Source of the DNA: Schaalia sp. ORNL0103
GTDB taxonomy: Bacteria; Actinomycetota; Actinomycetes; Actinomycetales; Actinomycetaceae
Length of the DNA stretch: 64,000 nt
Assembly: GCF_019429565.1 (NCBI RefSeq)
Contig: NZ_JAHXSA010000002.1
Coordinates: forward strand, 1-64,000
Direction of reading: 5' to 3'
This document shows positions 1-11,900 of this stretch, piece after piece (within the stretch, counting starts at the first letter, position 1; each line of letters begins with the position of its first letter). The notes under the pieces are model-generated. The model ran no database searches. It saw only the letters and a list, made by a program, of their open reading frames with translations, and was not told the origin of the DNA. A program made the translations under genes and the position numbers.

Positions 1-79
1 GAACACCAGCGGCGCCACAAGCAACGCAAACGCGCGGCAGCCCGCCAGGGCCGCCGCGCGTTCACGCGACTAGATCAGA

Positions 80-2642
<2,563 letters not shown>

Positions 2643-2864
2643 TAGAGCCTCATTTCTATCTGTACGTGCCGATTCGCACGCCTTCGGGTGGCGCACGCCA
2701 CCACAACAATCCTACGGCCCGCTAGGCATCGCGCCGCGAAAGACCGGCATGTGGGCGCAGGTGACATGGGACGCGCCGGGGCGACCCAGGCCACACATCC
2801 CTTTTTTGCCCGGAATTGCAACGATCCTGATCAGCGTGCGAAATCGCCGTCCGTGCGGGTGCGC

Positions 2865-4424
2865 TCAGGCGGCGGGCAATGTCACGTCGATGACGGTCCC
2901 CTTCTCGGAGTCGACCAGCCGCACGGACCCACCCATCGCGCGGGCAAGCGACTCGACGATCGACATTCCCAGGCCCGAGGAGCCGCGGCCGTCGCGCGTG
3001 CGCGAGGAGTCGCCACGCACGAAACGGTCGAACACGCGGTCGCGGATCTCGGCCGGGATACCGGGACCGTCGTCCGCGACGCGCAGGGTCACCATCGACG
3101 AGGCCGGGGCACCCTTGTCGGTTTCCGCCCCCTGGGTGGCGCGGGTCAGGGAGACGGTCACGCGGGTGCCGGCGGGCGTGTGCACGCGGGCGTTCGCGAG
3201 GAGGTTCGTGAGGATCTGGCGCAGTGCAGCCTCGTCGCCGAGGACTTGCACGTCGGCTGCCTCGCCGAGCTCCCACGCATGGTCGGGAGCGACCACGTGG
3301 GCATCTGACAGGGCGTCCAGTATTAGCGGAATAACGTCGACATTCTCCCGTTTGAGGGAGCGATCTCCGTCCAGGCGCGCCAGCGTCAGCATCTCCTCCA
3401 CGAGGGATGCCATCCGCGCCCCCTCCGAGGAAATGCGCTCGAGCGCCTGGGTCCGGAACGCCTCGTCAATGTCGCGTCGCGCGAGCTGCGCGTAGCCCTG
3501 CACGGAGGCCAGCGGCGTGCGCAACTCGTGCGAGGCATCGGCGACGAACTGGCGCAGCTTCGCCTCGCTGCGGGCGCGGCGCTCCATGCCGTCTTCGACC
3601 GCGTCGATCATCGAGTTCAGGGCCCCCGCGACGTCCGCGACCTCTACGGGGCCGGAGGTGGCCTCCTCGCCGACGCGGGTCAGCTCCTCGGCGTCGTCGG
3701 CCAGGTCGCGGCTCGCGATGTCAGCGGCTGCCGCGCGCACGACACCGAGGGGACGCAGCTCGCGGCGCACCCATGCTCGGCCGGCGAAACCCGCCGCGAT
3801 AGCGACAACAAGGGACAGGCCGACCTCGACCGCGACAAGCATCAGGACCACGTCATCGACTCTGTCCATCTGCACGCCGACGAGGACCGTCTTGCCATCG
3901 ACGACCTGGGAGGTCGCGCGGAACGTGCCTAAACCTTTGAGTCGCACGGTATGCGGGGCACCATCCGTGGGCACCGCTGCCAGGATCGCCAGTGCAGGCT
4001 CATTCAAGTAGGTCACCGAGAAGTTCGAGACGACCGCGCCTGCAGCCTGCCCATCCTCGCTCACATACTGGAGTGTGCCCTCGGCGATGCCGGAACCGCC
4101 AAACCCCGGCCCCTTGGGACCGCCGGGGACAACAGGCCCACCGGGACGAGGCACCCGCCCGCCCGACTGCGGGACCGCGCGGGCGCCCTCGTCGGAATCG
4201 TCGTCGGAGTCGTCGTCCGCGTCCACCTCATCGTCCGGCGCATCCTCGACATCCAGATGCTCACCCGCACGTTGGGAGAGACGGTGCAGCTCGGAGTCCA
4301 TGTTGCCGAGCATCCAGGAGCGCATCACCAGGGTGGACGCTGCGACCATGACGATGAGCGCGAGGGCGACGCACGCGGCCAGCGCGCGCGAGAGGCGCCC
4401 GGCGAGGGAACGCCGCCGCGTCAC
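2865..4424 (-). CDS. Sensor histidine kinase of a two-component system
   Basis: A 519-residue membrane kinase with a GTG start that overlaps the response regulator stop as GTGA. A first membrane helix lies at about residues 10-35. An acidic Asp/Glu-rich then Gly/Pro-rich extracytoplasmic region follows, with a second helix near 190-220 and then a HAMP linker. The H-box is FVADASHELRTPLASVQGY, the N-box is ILTNLLANARVHTP, and the glycine boxes are VADDGPGIP and GSSGLGMSIV, so all catalytic elements are present. It should autophosphorylate and pass phosphate to the adjacent OmpR-type regulator. The architecture resembles the actinobacterial TcrY/TrcS/CseC class, but the signal sensed cannot be told. 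The acidic sensor segment could bind cations, which is speculation. Confidence 0.93.
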   Translation of the reverse strand: MTRRRSLAGRLSRALAACVALALIVMVAASTLVMRSWMLGNMDSELHRLSQRAGEHLDVEDAPDDEVDADDDSDDDSDEGARAVPQSGGRVPRPGGPVVPGGPKGPGFGGSGIAEGTLQYVSEDGQAAGAVVSNFSVTYLNEPALAILAAVPTDGAPHTVRLKGLGTFRATSQVVDGKTVLVGVQMDRVDDVVLMLVAVEVGLSLVVAIAAGFAGRAWVRRELRPLGVVRAAAADIASRDLADDAEELTRVGEEATSGPVEVADVAGALNSMIDAVEDGMERRARSEAKLRQFVADASHELRTPLASVQGYAQLARRDIDEAFRTQALERISSEGARMASLVEEMLTLARLDGDRSLKRENVDVIPLILDALSDAHVVAPDHAWELGEAADVQVLGDEAALRQILTNLLANARVHTPAGTRVTVSLTRATQGAETDKGAPASSMVTLRVADDGPGIPAEIRDRVFDRFVRGDSSRTRDGRGSSGLGMSIVESLARAMGGSVRLVDSEKGTVIDVTLPAA

Positions 4425-5128
4425 TGCGGCTCCCGCATGATGTAGCCGGCGCCGCGCACCGTGCGGATGAGTGCCGGGCGATCCGCGTCGATCTTCTTAC
4501 GAAGGTACGAAATGTACAGCTCGACGACGTTCACCTGGCCGCCGAAGTCGTAGCTCCACACGGCGTCAAGAATCTTCTGCTTGGACAGCACGATTCCAAC
4601 GTTTTCCATGAGATACCGGAGCAATTCGAACTCAGTGTTCGTTAACGTGATTTCTTCCCCGCCACGGCGCACATCGTGTGAGTCCACATCGAGGATCAGA
4701 TCGGCAACCTGAAGGACCGTCGAGGCCGCCTGCTGGGTGCGCCCCGCCCGGCGCAGCAGCGCCTCCACACGGGCCGCCACCTCGTCCAGGTCGAAGGGCT
4801 TCGTCACGTAGTCGTCCGCGCCAGCGCGCAAGCCCTGCACACGATCCGCGACCGCGTCGCGGGCGGTGAGGAAGAGGACCGGCAGCTCCGGGTCGCGAGC
4901 GTGCAGGCGCTCCAGCGTCTCCAGTCCGTCCATGCGCGGCATCTGCACGTCGAGGATCACGACGTCCGGGTGGAAGCTCGACGCCTTCGCCAGCGCGTCC
5001 AGCCCATCCTTCGCTGTGGCCGTCTCCCAGCCCTCGTGGCGCAAGGCCTGCGAGAGCAGGTCCGCCAGCATCGCCTCGTCGTCAACAACCAGCACTCGGG
5101 GCGCGCCTGAGCTCGCCTGGGTCGCCAT
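4421..5128 (-). CDS. OmpR-family response regulator
   Basis: A 235-residue DNA-binding regulator that pairs with the kinase translated from its stop codon. The receiver domain (residues 10-125) has the acidic pair VVDDE, the phospho-acceptor Asp60 in LDVQMP, Thr88 in FLTAR and Lys110 in VTKPF. The C-terminal winged helix holds EFELLRYL and the recognition stretch VNVVELYISYLRKKID, followed by RTVRGAGY. Two adjacent ATGs exist. The second (5128) is chosen because GAGGAGG lies five bases upstream of it but only two from the first. Closest in feel to TcrX/TrcR-type regulators; target genes cannot be read here. Confidence 0.93.
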   Translation of the reverse strand: MATQASSGAPRVLVVDDEAMLADLLSQALRHEGWETATAKDGLDALAKASSFHPDVVILDVQMPRMDGLETLERLHARDPELPVLFLTARDAVADRVQGLRAGADDYVTKPFDLDEVAARVEALLRRAGRTQQAASTVLQVADLILDVDSHDVRRGGEEITLTNTEFELLRYLMENVGIVLSKQKILDAVWSYDFGGQVNVVELYISYLRKKIDADRPALIRTVRGAGYIMREPQ

Positions 5129-5250
5129 CATGGCCTCCTCGTCTGTCGCAGCGTGGTCCCTACGATTGTGTCACACGTGCGTCACCGACAGGGGGACGCG
5201 CGGCCCGCAGCGCGACAAACACCGCAGGTCGCGGCCTCGTCGATAAGAAC

Positions 5251-5844
5251 CTAGAGGCGGCGGCGTCCCTCGAGCGCGCGGCCCAGCGTCACCGAGTCCG
5301 CGTACTCCAGGTCACCGCCCATGGGCAGGCCCATCGCCAGGCGCGAGGTCTCGACACCCATCGTGGAGAGCATGCGCGCGAGGTAGGCGGCCGTCGCCTC
5401 GCCTTCGACGTTCGGGTTGGTCGCCAGGATGACCTCGGTGACCGAGCCGTCCGCGAGGCGACTCATCAGCGAGGCGATGTTCAGCTGGTCGGGCCCCACC
5501 CCATGGATCGGGTCGATGACACCGCCAAGGACGTGGTAGCGACCGCGGAAGACGCGCGCGCCCTCGATCGCCTGGATGTCCTTGGGTTCCTGGACGACGC
5601 AGATCGCGCTGGGGTCACGGCGCACGTCGCGGCAGATGGAGCACTCGTCCTCTTCCGTGAGGTTGCCGCAAATATCGCAGTGACGCACGCGCCCGCGCAC
5701 GGCGTTGATCGCGTCGACGAGGCGCGCGACGTCCTCAGGCTCCGCGTCCAGGACGTGCATGGCCATGCGCTGCGCGGACTTCGGGCCGATGCCCGGCAGC
5801 TGCCCGAACTGGTCGATGAGGTCGGCCAGGGCGCCGTCGTACAT
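5251..5844 (-). CDS. recR: Recombination mediator RecR
   Basis: Loads RecA with RecF/RecO at single-strand gaps during recombinational repair. 197 residues, the normal length. The N-terminal helix-hairpin-helix [16 protein letters not shown] lies at about residues 14-29. Next come the four-cysteine zinc finger [16 protein letters not shown] and a TOPRIM domain ([13 protein letters not shown], then [18 protein letters not shown]). It begins one base after the dnaX stop, and its GGAGG lies inside the dnaX 3' end, so it should be translationally linked to dnaX. Downstream (5132-5250) is a short gap with one GGCCTCGTC motif copy at 5233-5241. Confidence 0.97.
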   Translation of the reverse strand: MYDGALADLIDQFGQLPGIGPKSAQRMAMHVLDAEPEDVARLVDAINAVRGRVRHCDICGNLTEEDECSICRDVRRDPSAICVVQEPKDIQAIEGARVFRGRYHVLGGVIDPIHGVGPDQLNIASLMSRLADGSVTEVILATNPNVEGEATAAYLARMLSTMGVETSRLAMGLPMGGDLEYADSVTLGRALEGRRRL

Positions 5845-5845
5845 G

Positions 5846-8758
5846 TCAGTATCCTCCCTCGGTCATCTTTTCTTCGATGACGCGTCCGCCGAGGATCTCC
5901 AGGACCGCTGCCAGGCCGATCGTCTGCGAGTTTTCGATATTTTCGTCGTCGATGCTGGCGCTGTCGTCGTCGGCCGCGTGAGTGCGGGTCGAGACGACGG
6001 CGGCCTCGCGCTGGGCCTTCTCGCGCAGGGCGGCCTCGGCGGCGGCGCGTCCGGTCGGCGGGCCGTCGGACGCGCCTGTGGCGTCGCTCTGGGGTTCCGG
6101 GGCGCCGAATCCGGGCGCGGAGTCCTGGGCTGGCTCGGGGGCCGCGGCCAGCCAGGCCGGGGCCTGCGCCGGGGCGCTTGGCGCAGCGCTGATCGGGGTC
6201 ACGTCGGCGGGGGCCGAGGACTCGGGCGGGGTCCACGAGTCCGCGCCGTCGTCAAAGTTAACGGACGCGCCGCCCGAGATCACGACCGGGTCGCCCCAGC
6301 CGGTCGGGGTCGACGGGGTGTGCGCGGCGGGCACGATGGGAGCGTCGTCGAAGACGGGGGACGAGGCCGGCTCGGCCTGCGCAGGTGTGCCCGCCGGCTC
6401 GTCGGTGGGCTCCGGGTCGCCGGGGTAGCGGAACACCGTGAAGGAACGCTTGCGCGGGGCTGCGTCACCCTTCGGGGACGAGGCATGGGTGGCCTCGGGC
6501 GTATCGGCGGAAGCCTGGGCGAGCGCGCGGGCGGCGCGTTCGGGCAGCGCGGGACGCTCGGCGGGCCGGGGATCCTCAACCTGCGCGATCGGTGCCGGTG
6601 CGGGCGCGACGGGTTCGTCACGTCGGATCGGCGTCACCGTCGCGGGGGCGGGCCACCCGGATTCCACCGGCTCGGGAGCGGGTTCGGGGGCGCGCACGGG
6701 CTCGGGCCACCCTGCATCCTCGGGTTCGGGCGTGGGCTGCAGCTCGGGTTCCGGCGCACGGGCTGGCTGCGGCCAGCCGGTGTCGACCGGCTCGGGGTCG
6801 CCCTGGGGTGCCGCCTGCGCGGCGGCCTCATCAAAAGGGGGCGGCTCCGAGACCCAGCCGCCGGGCTGAGAGTGTTGCGCGGCAGGGCCGGGGTGCGAGG
6901 CCTGCGCGGACGGACCGGTCGTCGCGGGGCCGCCCGAGGCCTGCCCGACCTGCGCGGATACGCTCACGGTCAGGCCGGTGACCTCGTTGATGGCCTTTTC
7001 GACGTCGGCGGCGCGGGGGCCGCGCGAGAAGGCGTTGACCATGGCCTCGACGGGGAAGAGGAGGACCACCTGGGAGCCGTCGACGGCACCAAGCTGGGCG
7101 TTGCCGCCGACCATCGACCACGTGACGCGGCTGATGGAGGACAGGCGCTCGATGACCTCGTTCCAGCGACCACGCAGCATGTCGGCGTCGCGGCCCGAAG
7201 CCGGGGCCTCTGCGCGTGCTGGTGCCTCCGAGCGCTGCGGCGCGGCGAATTCGCTGCTCTGCTGCGGAGGCGCGGCGGGGCGCGGCTCGGCCTGCACGGG
7301 CATGGCCTTGCGGGCGGGGGCCGTTTCGTGGGCGACCTCCCGGCGCGGAGCCTCCTGCGGCTTGGACTGCGCCGGAGCGGAGCTCGGCTCCGGGGCCGCG
7401 GGCTTCTGAGCGGACCAGTCAGGGTCACTCCCCCACGCGGGCATGCCCTGGGGGGCAGGCGCGGCAGACGACGCCGGCGCCTGAGGGGCGGGGGCCGAGG
7501 CCTCGGCACGCTCCTGCTTCTTGCGGGCCAGGGCCTCGCGGGCCTCGCGGGCACCGAAACGACCCGAGGAGGCCTCGGACGACGGCGCGGAAGCCTCGCG
7601 CGGCGCTCCCCCACCGGTCATGCCGACCGTGCCCTGCACGGGTGCCTGGGCGGGGCCGGGGGCGGGCACGAGGATGCGCCCGACGAGGAGCTCGAGCTGC
7701 AGGCGGGGCGAGGTCGCGCCCGTCATGGCTCGTAGGGCCTCGTCGGTCAGGTCGGCGGCGCGGGACAGTCCGTGCGGCCCCCAGTTCTGTGCCTGGCGCT
7801 GCATGCGCTCGAACTGGTCGTGCGGGGTGTCCGCCAAGACATCGCGCGCGCCATCACCGGCGACCGCGATGATGAGGAGGTCGCGCAGACGTTGCAGGAG
7901 GTCCTCGACGAAGCGGCGCGGGTCGTGGCCGGACTCGACCATGCGCTCGACGACGCGGAAGGCCGCGGCACCGTCGCCACCCGCGAGAGCGTCGACGGAT
8001 TCGTCCAGCAGTGCGGAGTCCGTGTAGCCGAGCAGTGCGACGGCCGTCTGATACGTGACCTGACCGTCGATCGCGCCGGCCATCAGCTGGTCGAGCACCG
8101 ACAGGGTGTCACGCACCGAGCCGCCGCCCGCTCGCATGACGAGGGTCAGGACGCCCTCACCCACTCCGATGTGCTCCTCGGCGCACAGGCCCGTCAGGTA
8201 GGGGCCGAGGATGTCCGGCGGCACCAGGCGGAACGGGTAGTGGTGGGTACGCGAACGGATCGTGCCGATGACGCGCTCGGGTTCCGTCGTCGCAAAGACG
8301 AACTTGACGTGCTCGGGCGGCTCCTCGACGAGCTTGAGCAGCGCGTTGAAGCCCTGGTTCGTGACCATGTGGGCCTCGTCGATGATGAAGATCTTGTAGC
8401 GGTCGCGCACCGGTGCGAAGGTGGCGCGCTCGCGCAGGTCGCGGGCGTCGTCGACGCCGCCGTGTGAGGCCGCGTCGATCTCGACGACGTCGAGCGAGCC
8501 GGGGCCTCCGGTGGCCAGCTCACGGCACGATTCGCACTGGCCGCACGGGGTGTCCGTGGGGCCCTGCGCGCAGTTCAAGCAGCGCGCGAGGATGCGCGCC
8601 GAGGTGGTCTTACCGCATCCACGCGGCCCGGAGAACAGGTACGCGTGCGTCACGCGATTCGCGCGCAGCGCCGCCTTGAGCGGCTCCGTCACGTGTTCCT
8701 GGCCGATCACCTGATCAAAGGTGTCGGGGCGATACCGGCGATACAGAGCTGTGGTCAC
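5846..8758 (-). CDS. dnaX: DNA polymerase III subunit gamma/tau
   Basis: Clamp-loader ATPase that also bridges core polymerases in the replisome. 970 residues. The AAA+ domain carries Walker [10 protein letters not shown] (44-52), a zinc module with Cys63, Cys72, Cys75 and Cys78, Walker B with IFIIDEAHM, and sensor 1 FATTEPERV. Domain III is followed by a very long Ala/Pro/Glu-rich tail (about residues 380-930) containing repeated [21 protein letters not shown] blocks. The extreme C terminus, [12 protein letters not shown], is conserved-looking. The GTG start has no spaced RBS: GGAGG abuts it. A TAGGCT -10 element lies six bases upstream, so a leaderless mRNA is likely. I saw no A-rich slippery site for a gamma form. 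Confidence 0.95.
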   Translation of the reverse strand: MTTALYRRYRPDTFDQVIGQEHVTEPLKAALRANRVTHAYLFSGPRGCGKTTSARILARCLNCAQGPTDTPCGQCESCRELATGGPGSLDVVEIDAASHGGVDDARDLRERATFAPVRDRYKIFIIDEAHMVTNQGFNALLKLVEEPPEHVKFVFATTEPERVIGTIRSRTHHYPFRLVPPDILGPYLTGLCAEEHIGVGEGVLTLVMRAGGGSVRDTLSVLDQLMAGAIDGQVTYQTAVALLGYTDSALLDESVDALAGGDGAAAFRVVERMVESGHDPRRFVEDLLQRLRDLLIIAVAGDGARDVLADTPHDQFERMQRQAQNWGPHGLSRAADLTDEALRAMTGATSPRLQLELLVGRILVPAPGPAQAPVQGTVGMTGGGAPREASAPSSEASSGRFGAREAREALARKKQERAEASAPAPQAPASSAAPAPQGMPAWGSDPDWSAQKPAAPEPSSAPAQSKPQEAPRREVAHETAPARKAMPVQAEPRPAAPPQQSSEFAAPQRSEAPARAEAPASGRDADMLRGRWNEVIERLSSISRVTWSMVGGNAQLGAVDGSQVVLLFPVEAMVNAFSRGPRAADVEKAINEVTGLTVSVSAQVGQASGGPATTGPSAQASHPGPAAQHSQPGGWVSEPPPFDEAAAQAAPQGDPEPVDTGWPQPARAPEPELQPTPEPEDAGWPEPVRAPEPAPEPVESGWPAPATVTPIRRDEPVAPAPAPIAQVEDPRPAERPALPERAARALAQASADTPEATHASSPKGDAAPRKRSFTVFRYPGDPEPTDEPAGTPAQAEPASSPVFDDAPIVPAAHTPSTPTGWGDPVVISGGASVNFDDGADSWTPPESSAPADVTPISAAPSAPAQAPAWLAAAPEPAQDSAPGFGAPEPQSDATGASDGPPTGRAAAEAALREKAQREAAVVSTRTHAADDDSASIDDENIENSQTIGLAAVLEILGGRVIEEKMTEGGY

Positions 8759-8764
8759 CCTCCA

Positions 8765-8770
8765 AGCCTA
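8765..8770 (-). promoter_or_regulatory. -10 element for leaderless dnaX transcript
   Basis: TAGGCT (read on the minus strand) ends six bases before the GTG of dnaX, placing the predicted first transcribed base on the start codon. Upstream lies one dispersed motif copy (8837-8845). No clear -35 hexamer. Confidence 0.5.
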
Positions 8771-8884
8771 GTTGTTCCCACCCTCATCTGCGCCCCGCGC
8801 CGCGCGTTCCACACGCTCTGGGAATCCTTTGTCATTGACGAGGCCGGGGCGGGGTCGTGGGGTCGGGGCGGGGTGGGTATGCGG

Positions 8885-8922
8885 GAGGGGGCGCGGGACC
8901 TGTGTTGGTCTCGCGCCCCCTC
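8885..8922 (-). terminator. Strong hairpin downstream of the adhesin gene
   Basis: GAGGGGGCGCGGGACC (8885-8900) pairs with GGTCTCGCGCCCCCTC (8907-8922) in 15 of 16 positions around a six-base loop. It lies 47 bp beyond the adhesin stop. No T run follows, so it is either a factor-assisted terminator or a 3' stabiliser. Confidence 0.55.
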
Positions 8923-8968
8923 ACCTAGGTGGGCTTACCCCGTGTGGGTGGGGTGTGCACCCGTGGGG

Positions 8969-11900
8969 TTAGGCATCCTCACGCTCGCGGCGGCGCTTGC
9001 CCGCCAGGGCCGCGATGCCAGCGATAGCTGCCATGGCTGCCATACCACCCAGGACGGATGCGTCCGAGCCGGTACGAGCCAGGACCTTGGCGACCGTGGT
9101 AGCCGGGGTCGGGGTGGGGATCACCGTGAGCGGGAAGTCCACATTCAGGTTCTCCTCACCCTCACCAACCGTCACCGTCATCGAGGTCGTCGCCGCGTTA
9201 AACCCGGCAGGAACCTCAATATCGACCGTGTACGTACCCGGAACCAGGCCAGTGAAACGGTAGTTACCGTTCGCGTCAGTGGTGGTACGACCCACCTCCA
9301 CGCCGTTGGCGTCCTTGAGGATCACGGTCACACCAGGCACACCCGGCTCACCGTTATCCGCACCGTTACCGTCCTTGTCATTCCACACACGATCACCGAT
9401 CGTGGCGGGGGCAACCAGACCAAAGTCCACGCCCTGCACCGACGCATCCGTAATCGTCACGGCCGCTTCGGTCGCACCCTTGCCCGTGTAGGCCTGGGTC
9501 GGGATCAGACCAGCCAGATCACCCTTATCGGGATCCACGATCACGACGCGGTACGAGGCCGGAGCCAGACCCACAAACTGGTAGGCACCCTTCTCATCCG
9601 TGGTCGCAGTCATCGGCTTGCCCTCAGAGTCAAGCACCGGAGTGCCGTCCTCGTTCAGCAGAGCAACCGTCACGCCCTTAAAGCGCTGCTCAGAATCACT
9701 CTTGGAGTACGACGCATCCGAATCACGGTAGATCGTGCCACCCAGGTTGTATCCGCCCTTGAACGAGGCCGAGGACTCGTTGTTGGTCGGATCATCGCCC
9801 ACCTGATCCTGGTGCGTGATCGTTGCGACGTTCGTGATCAGCGAGCCAACGCCCTCACCAGTGATACGCACGGTGATGGTGATGGTCTTGACCTCGTCCT
9901 TCGCAATGGTCAGGTTCGACAGATCCCACTTACCGGTCTCTGCGTTGTAAGAGCCATCGCCTTCAGCGGACACGAAGGTGACGCCTGCGGGCAGCTTATC
10001 GGAAGCGGTTACACCGGTTGCCACGCTCGGACCATTGTTGGTCAGAGTGAGGGAGTAGGTGATTTCCTTTCCGGGTGCGAAATCGAAGGTGCCCTGCTCC
10101 TCTGCTGAGGGAGTGGTGATCGCCTTCTTGATGGCGGTGTCAGCCGAACCGGTGAACGCCCAGTCCTGGTCGTTGTTCGTCATCGCGCCGGGGCTCAGCG
10201 TCACCTTGGAGGTGAGGGAGAGCTCCTGGCCCTCAGAGGCCGTCAGGTCGCCCGACGGGGCGTGGGTCTGAGCGGTGCACTCGGGGCACACGGTGGCAAG
10301 GGAGGCCTTGTCAACGGTCACGACGTAATCGCCGGGAGCCAGGTCCTTGAACGAGTACTTGCCGTTCTCGTCCGTGACCGTGGTCAGCGTCTTCTCCACG
10401 CCGGCGGGGGTCGTGTAGGTCAGCTTGACGGTCACGCCGGCCAGCGGCTTGTCCGCACCCGAGGGCTCGGAACCACCGTTGTTGTCGACGTCCCAGAAGA
10501 GGGTGTCACCAATCGTGCCATCGGCGATCAGGCCGAAGTCGACGGTCTCATCGTTCTGGCCCTCGGTGAGCGTCACGCTGCTCTCGGTGCCGTTGGAGTC
10601 CTTCTCATCATCCAAAGCCGCGTAGGACTTGGTCGCAGAGTAGCCGGCGGGGACCGTGAAGGTGACCTTGTAGTTCTCCTCGCCCGCGCTCGCGACGATC
10701 CGATCGACGTTCGGCATCAGGTTCGTGAACTCGTACTTGCCGTTGGCGTCCGTGGTCACCGGCTTGACCGGGTTGCCGCCCAGGTCGATGACCGGGTTGC
10801 CGGCGCCGTCGGTCAGGGTGACGGTGACGCCGGCAACGCCGACCTCATCCGCATCCTGGACGCCGTCCTTGTTGGCGTCGAACCACACGAAGTTACCCAC
10901 CGAAGCGGGCTTGACGAATCCGAAATCAACCTTCGAAACATTGGCGTTCGAGGTAGTTAGAGAAATCGTCGGGGTTGTGAGATTCCCCTTGCCTGCCTCG
11001 CTGCGCTTGGTCGAGGTTTGGTAGCCGTAGGTCTGCGTGTAGTCAGACAGTGACACGTTCTCTCCGTCAACGGTGGCATGGTCGGGAACGACCTCAACCT
11101 TGTAGTCGCCCAAAGGCAGGCGGTTAAAGGTGTAGTTTCCGTTGGCGTCGGTAGTCGCGGTGATGTCAGCGCCAGAGGAATCCTTAACGGGGTTGCCGTT
11201 AGCATCCAGCAGACGGACAGTCACGCCTTCGAAAGGCTTGTCGATTCCGCGATCATTGATCCAAGTGGCATCCGTGTCGTTGTAGATGGTTCCCGAAATG
11301 GAGCCGCCCACCTTGAAGGTCGCGCTGTCCGTGTTGTTATCCGGGTTGGAGTCGACCTGATCGAACTCACCCAGCGTCGCCGTGTTCGTGATGGTCTTAC
11401 CTTCGGAGCCCTCGGAGACCTTGACCAGAACGTAGAGTGTCTGGGTTCCGTTCACCGCAAGGTTTGTATTCAACTGGCCGGAGGGCATGGCCTCCCAGTC
11501 GGTGTCCAAATTCGCGAGATCTGGAGCCGAATTGTGCTGCACGCCGACGCAGGGAGTGGTTGCATCAGTCTGGCACAGGCGGACCTGCGTGGAGATGGCT
11601 TCGATTCCCTGCGGAAGGACATCCTTAATCTTCATGCCAGAGGCGACAGCCGGTCCCTTGTTATTCAAGGTGATCGAGTACAGCATGTAATCGCCGGGCA
11701 TAACCGGGTCAGTCGACTCGATGGTCTCCGGGATTCCATTTGCATCCATGACCGGTTGATCGCCGTTCACCTTAACGCGAGCAACCTTCTTGGTGACCGA
11801 CACGTCAGTGGAGACGTTGATGCCAACCTTGGGTGCTTCGTTCGGCTGCAGGTAGGAAACCTTGCCGTTTTCGGTGACGCCACCGGACATTGCAACGGAG

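Noticed and set aside
2643-2864. Lysine riboswitch upstream of lysC
   Set aside because: No conserved lysine-riboswitch junction or terminator/antiterminator pair seen; the region is short and GC-rich.
5705-7735. 676-codon frame opposite dnaX
   Set aside because: Antisense of the Pro/Ala tail of DnaX; Arg/Gly-rich without domains.
5846-8758. Programmed frameshift for a short gamma form of DnaX
   Set aside because: No A-rich slippery heptamer was seen by eye in this GC-rich gene.
8759-8968. SRP RNA gene next to dnaX
   Set aside because: The interval lacks the GGAAGC apical-loop signature; its hairpin is explained as the adhesin-gene 3' structure.
8645-10108. 487-codon frame opposite the adhesin
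   Set aside because: Spans the dnaX 5' end, the intergenic hairpin and the adhesin 3' end; no conserved features.
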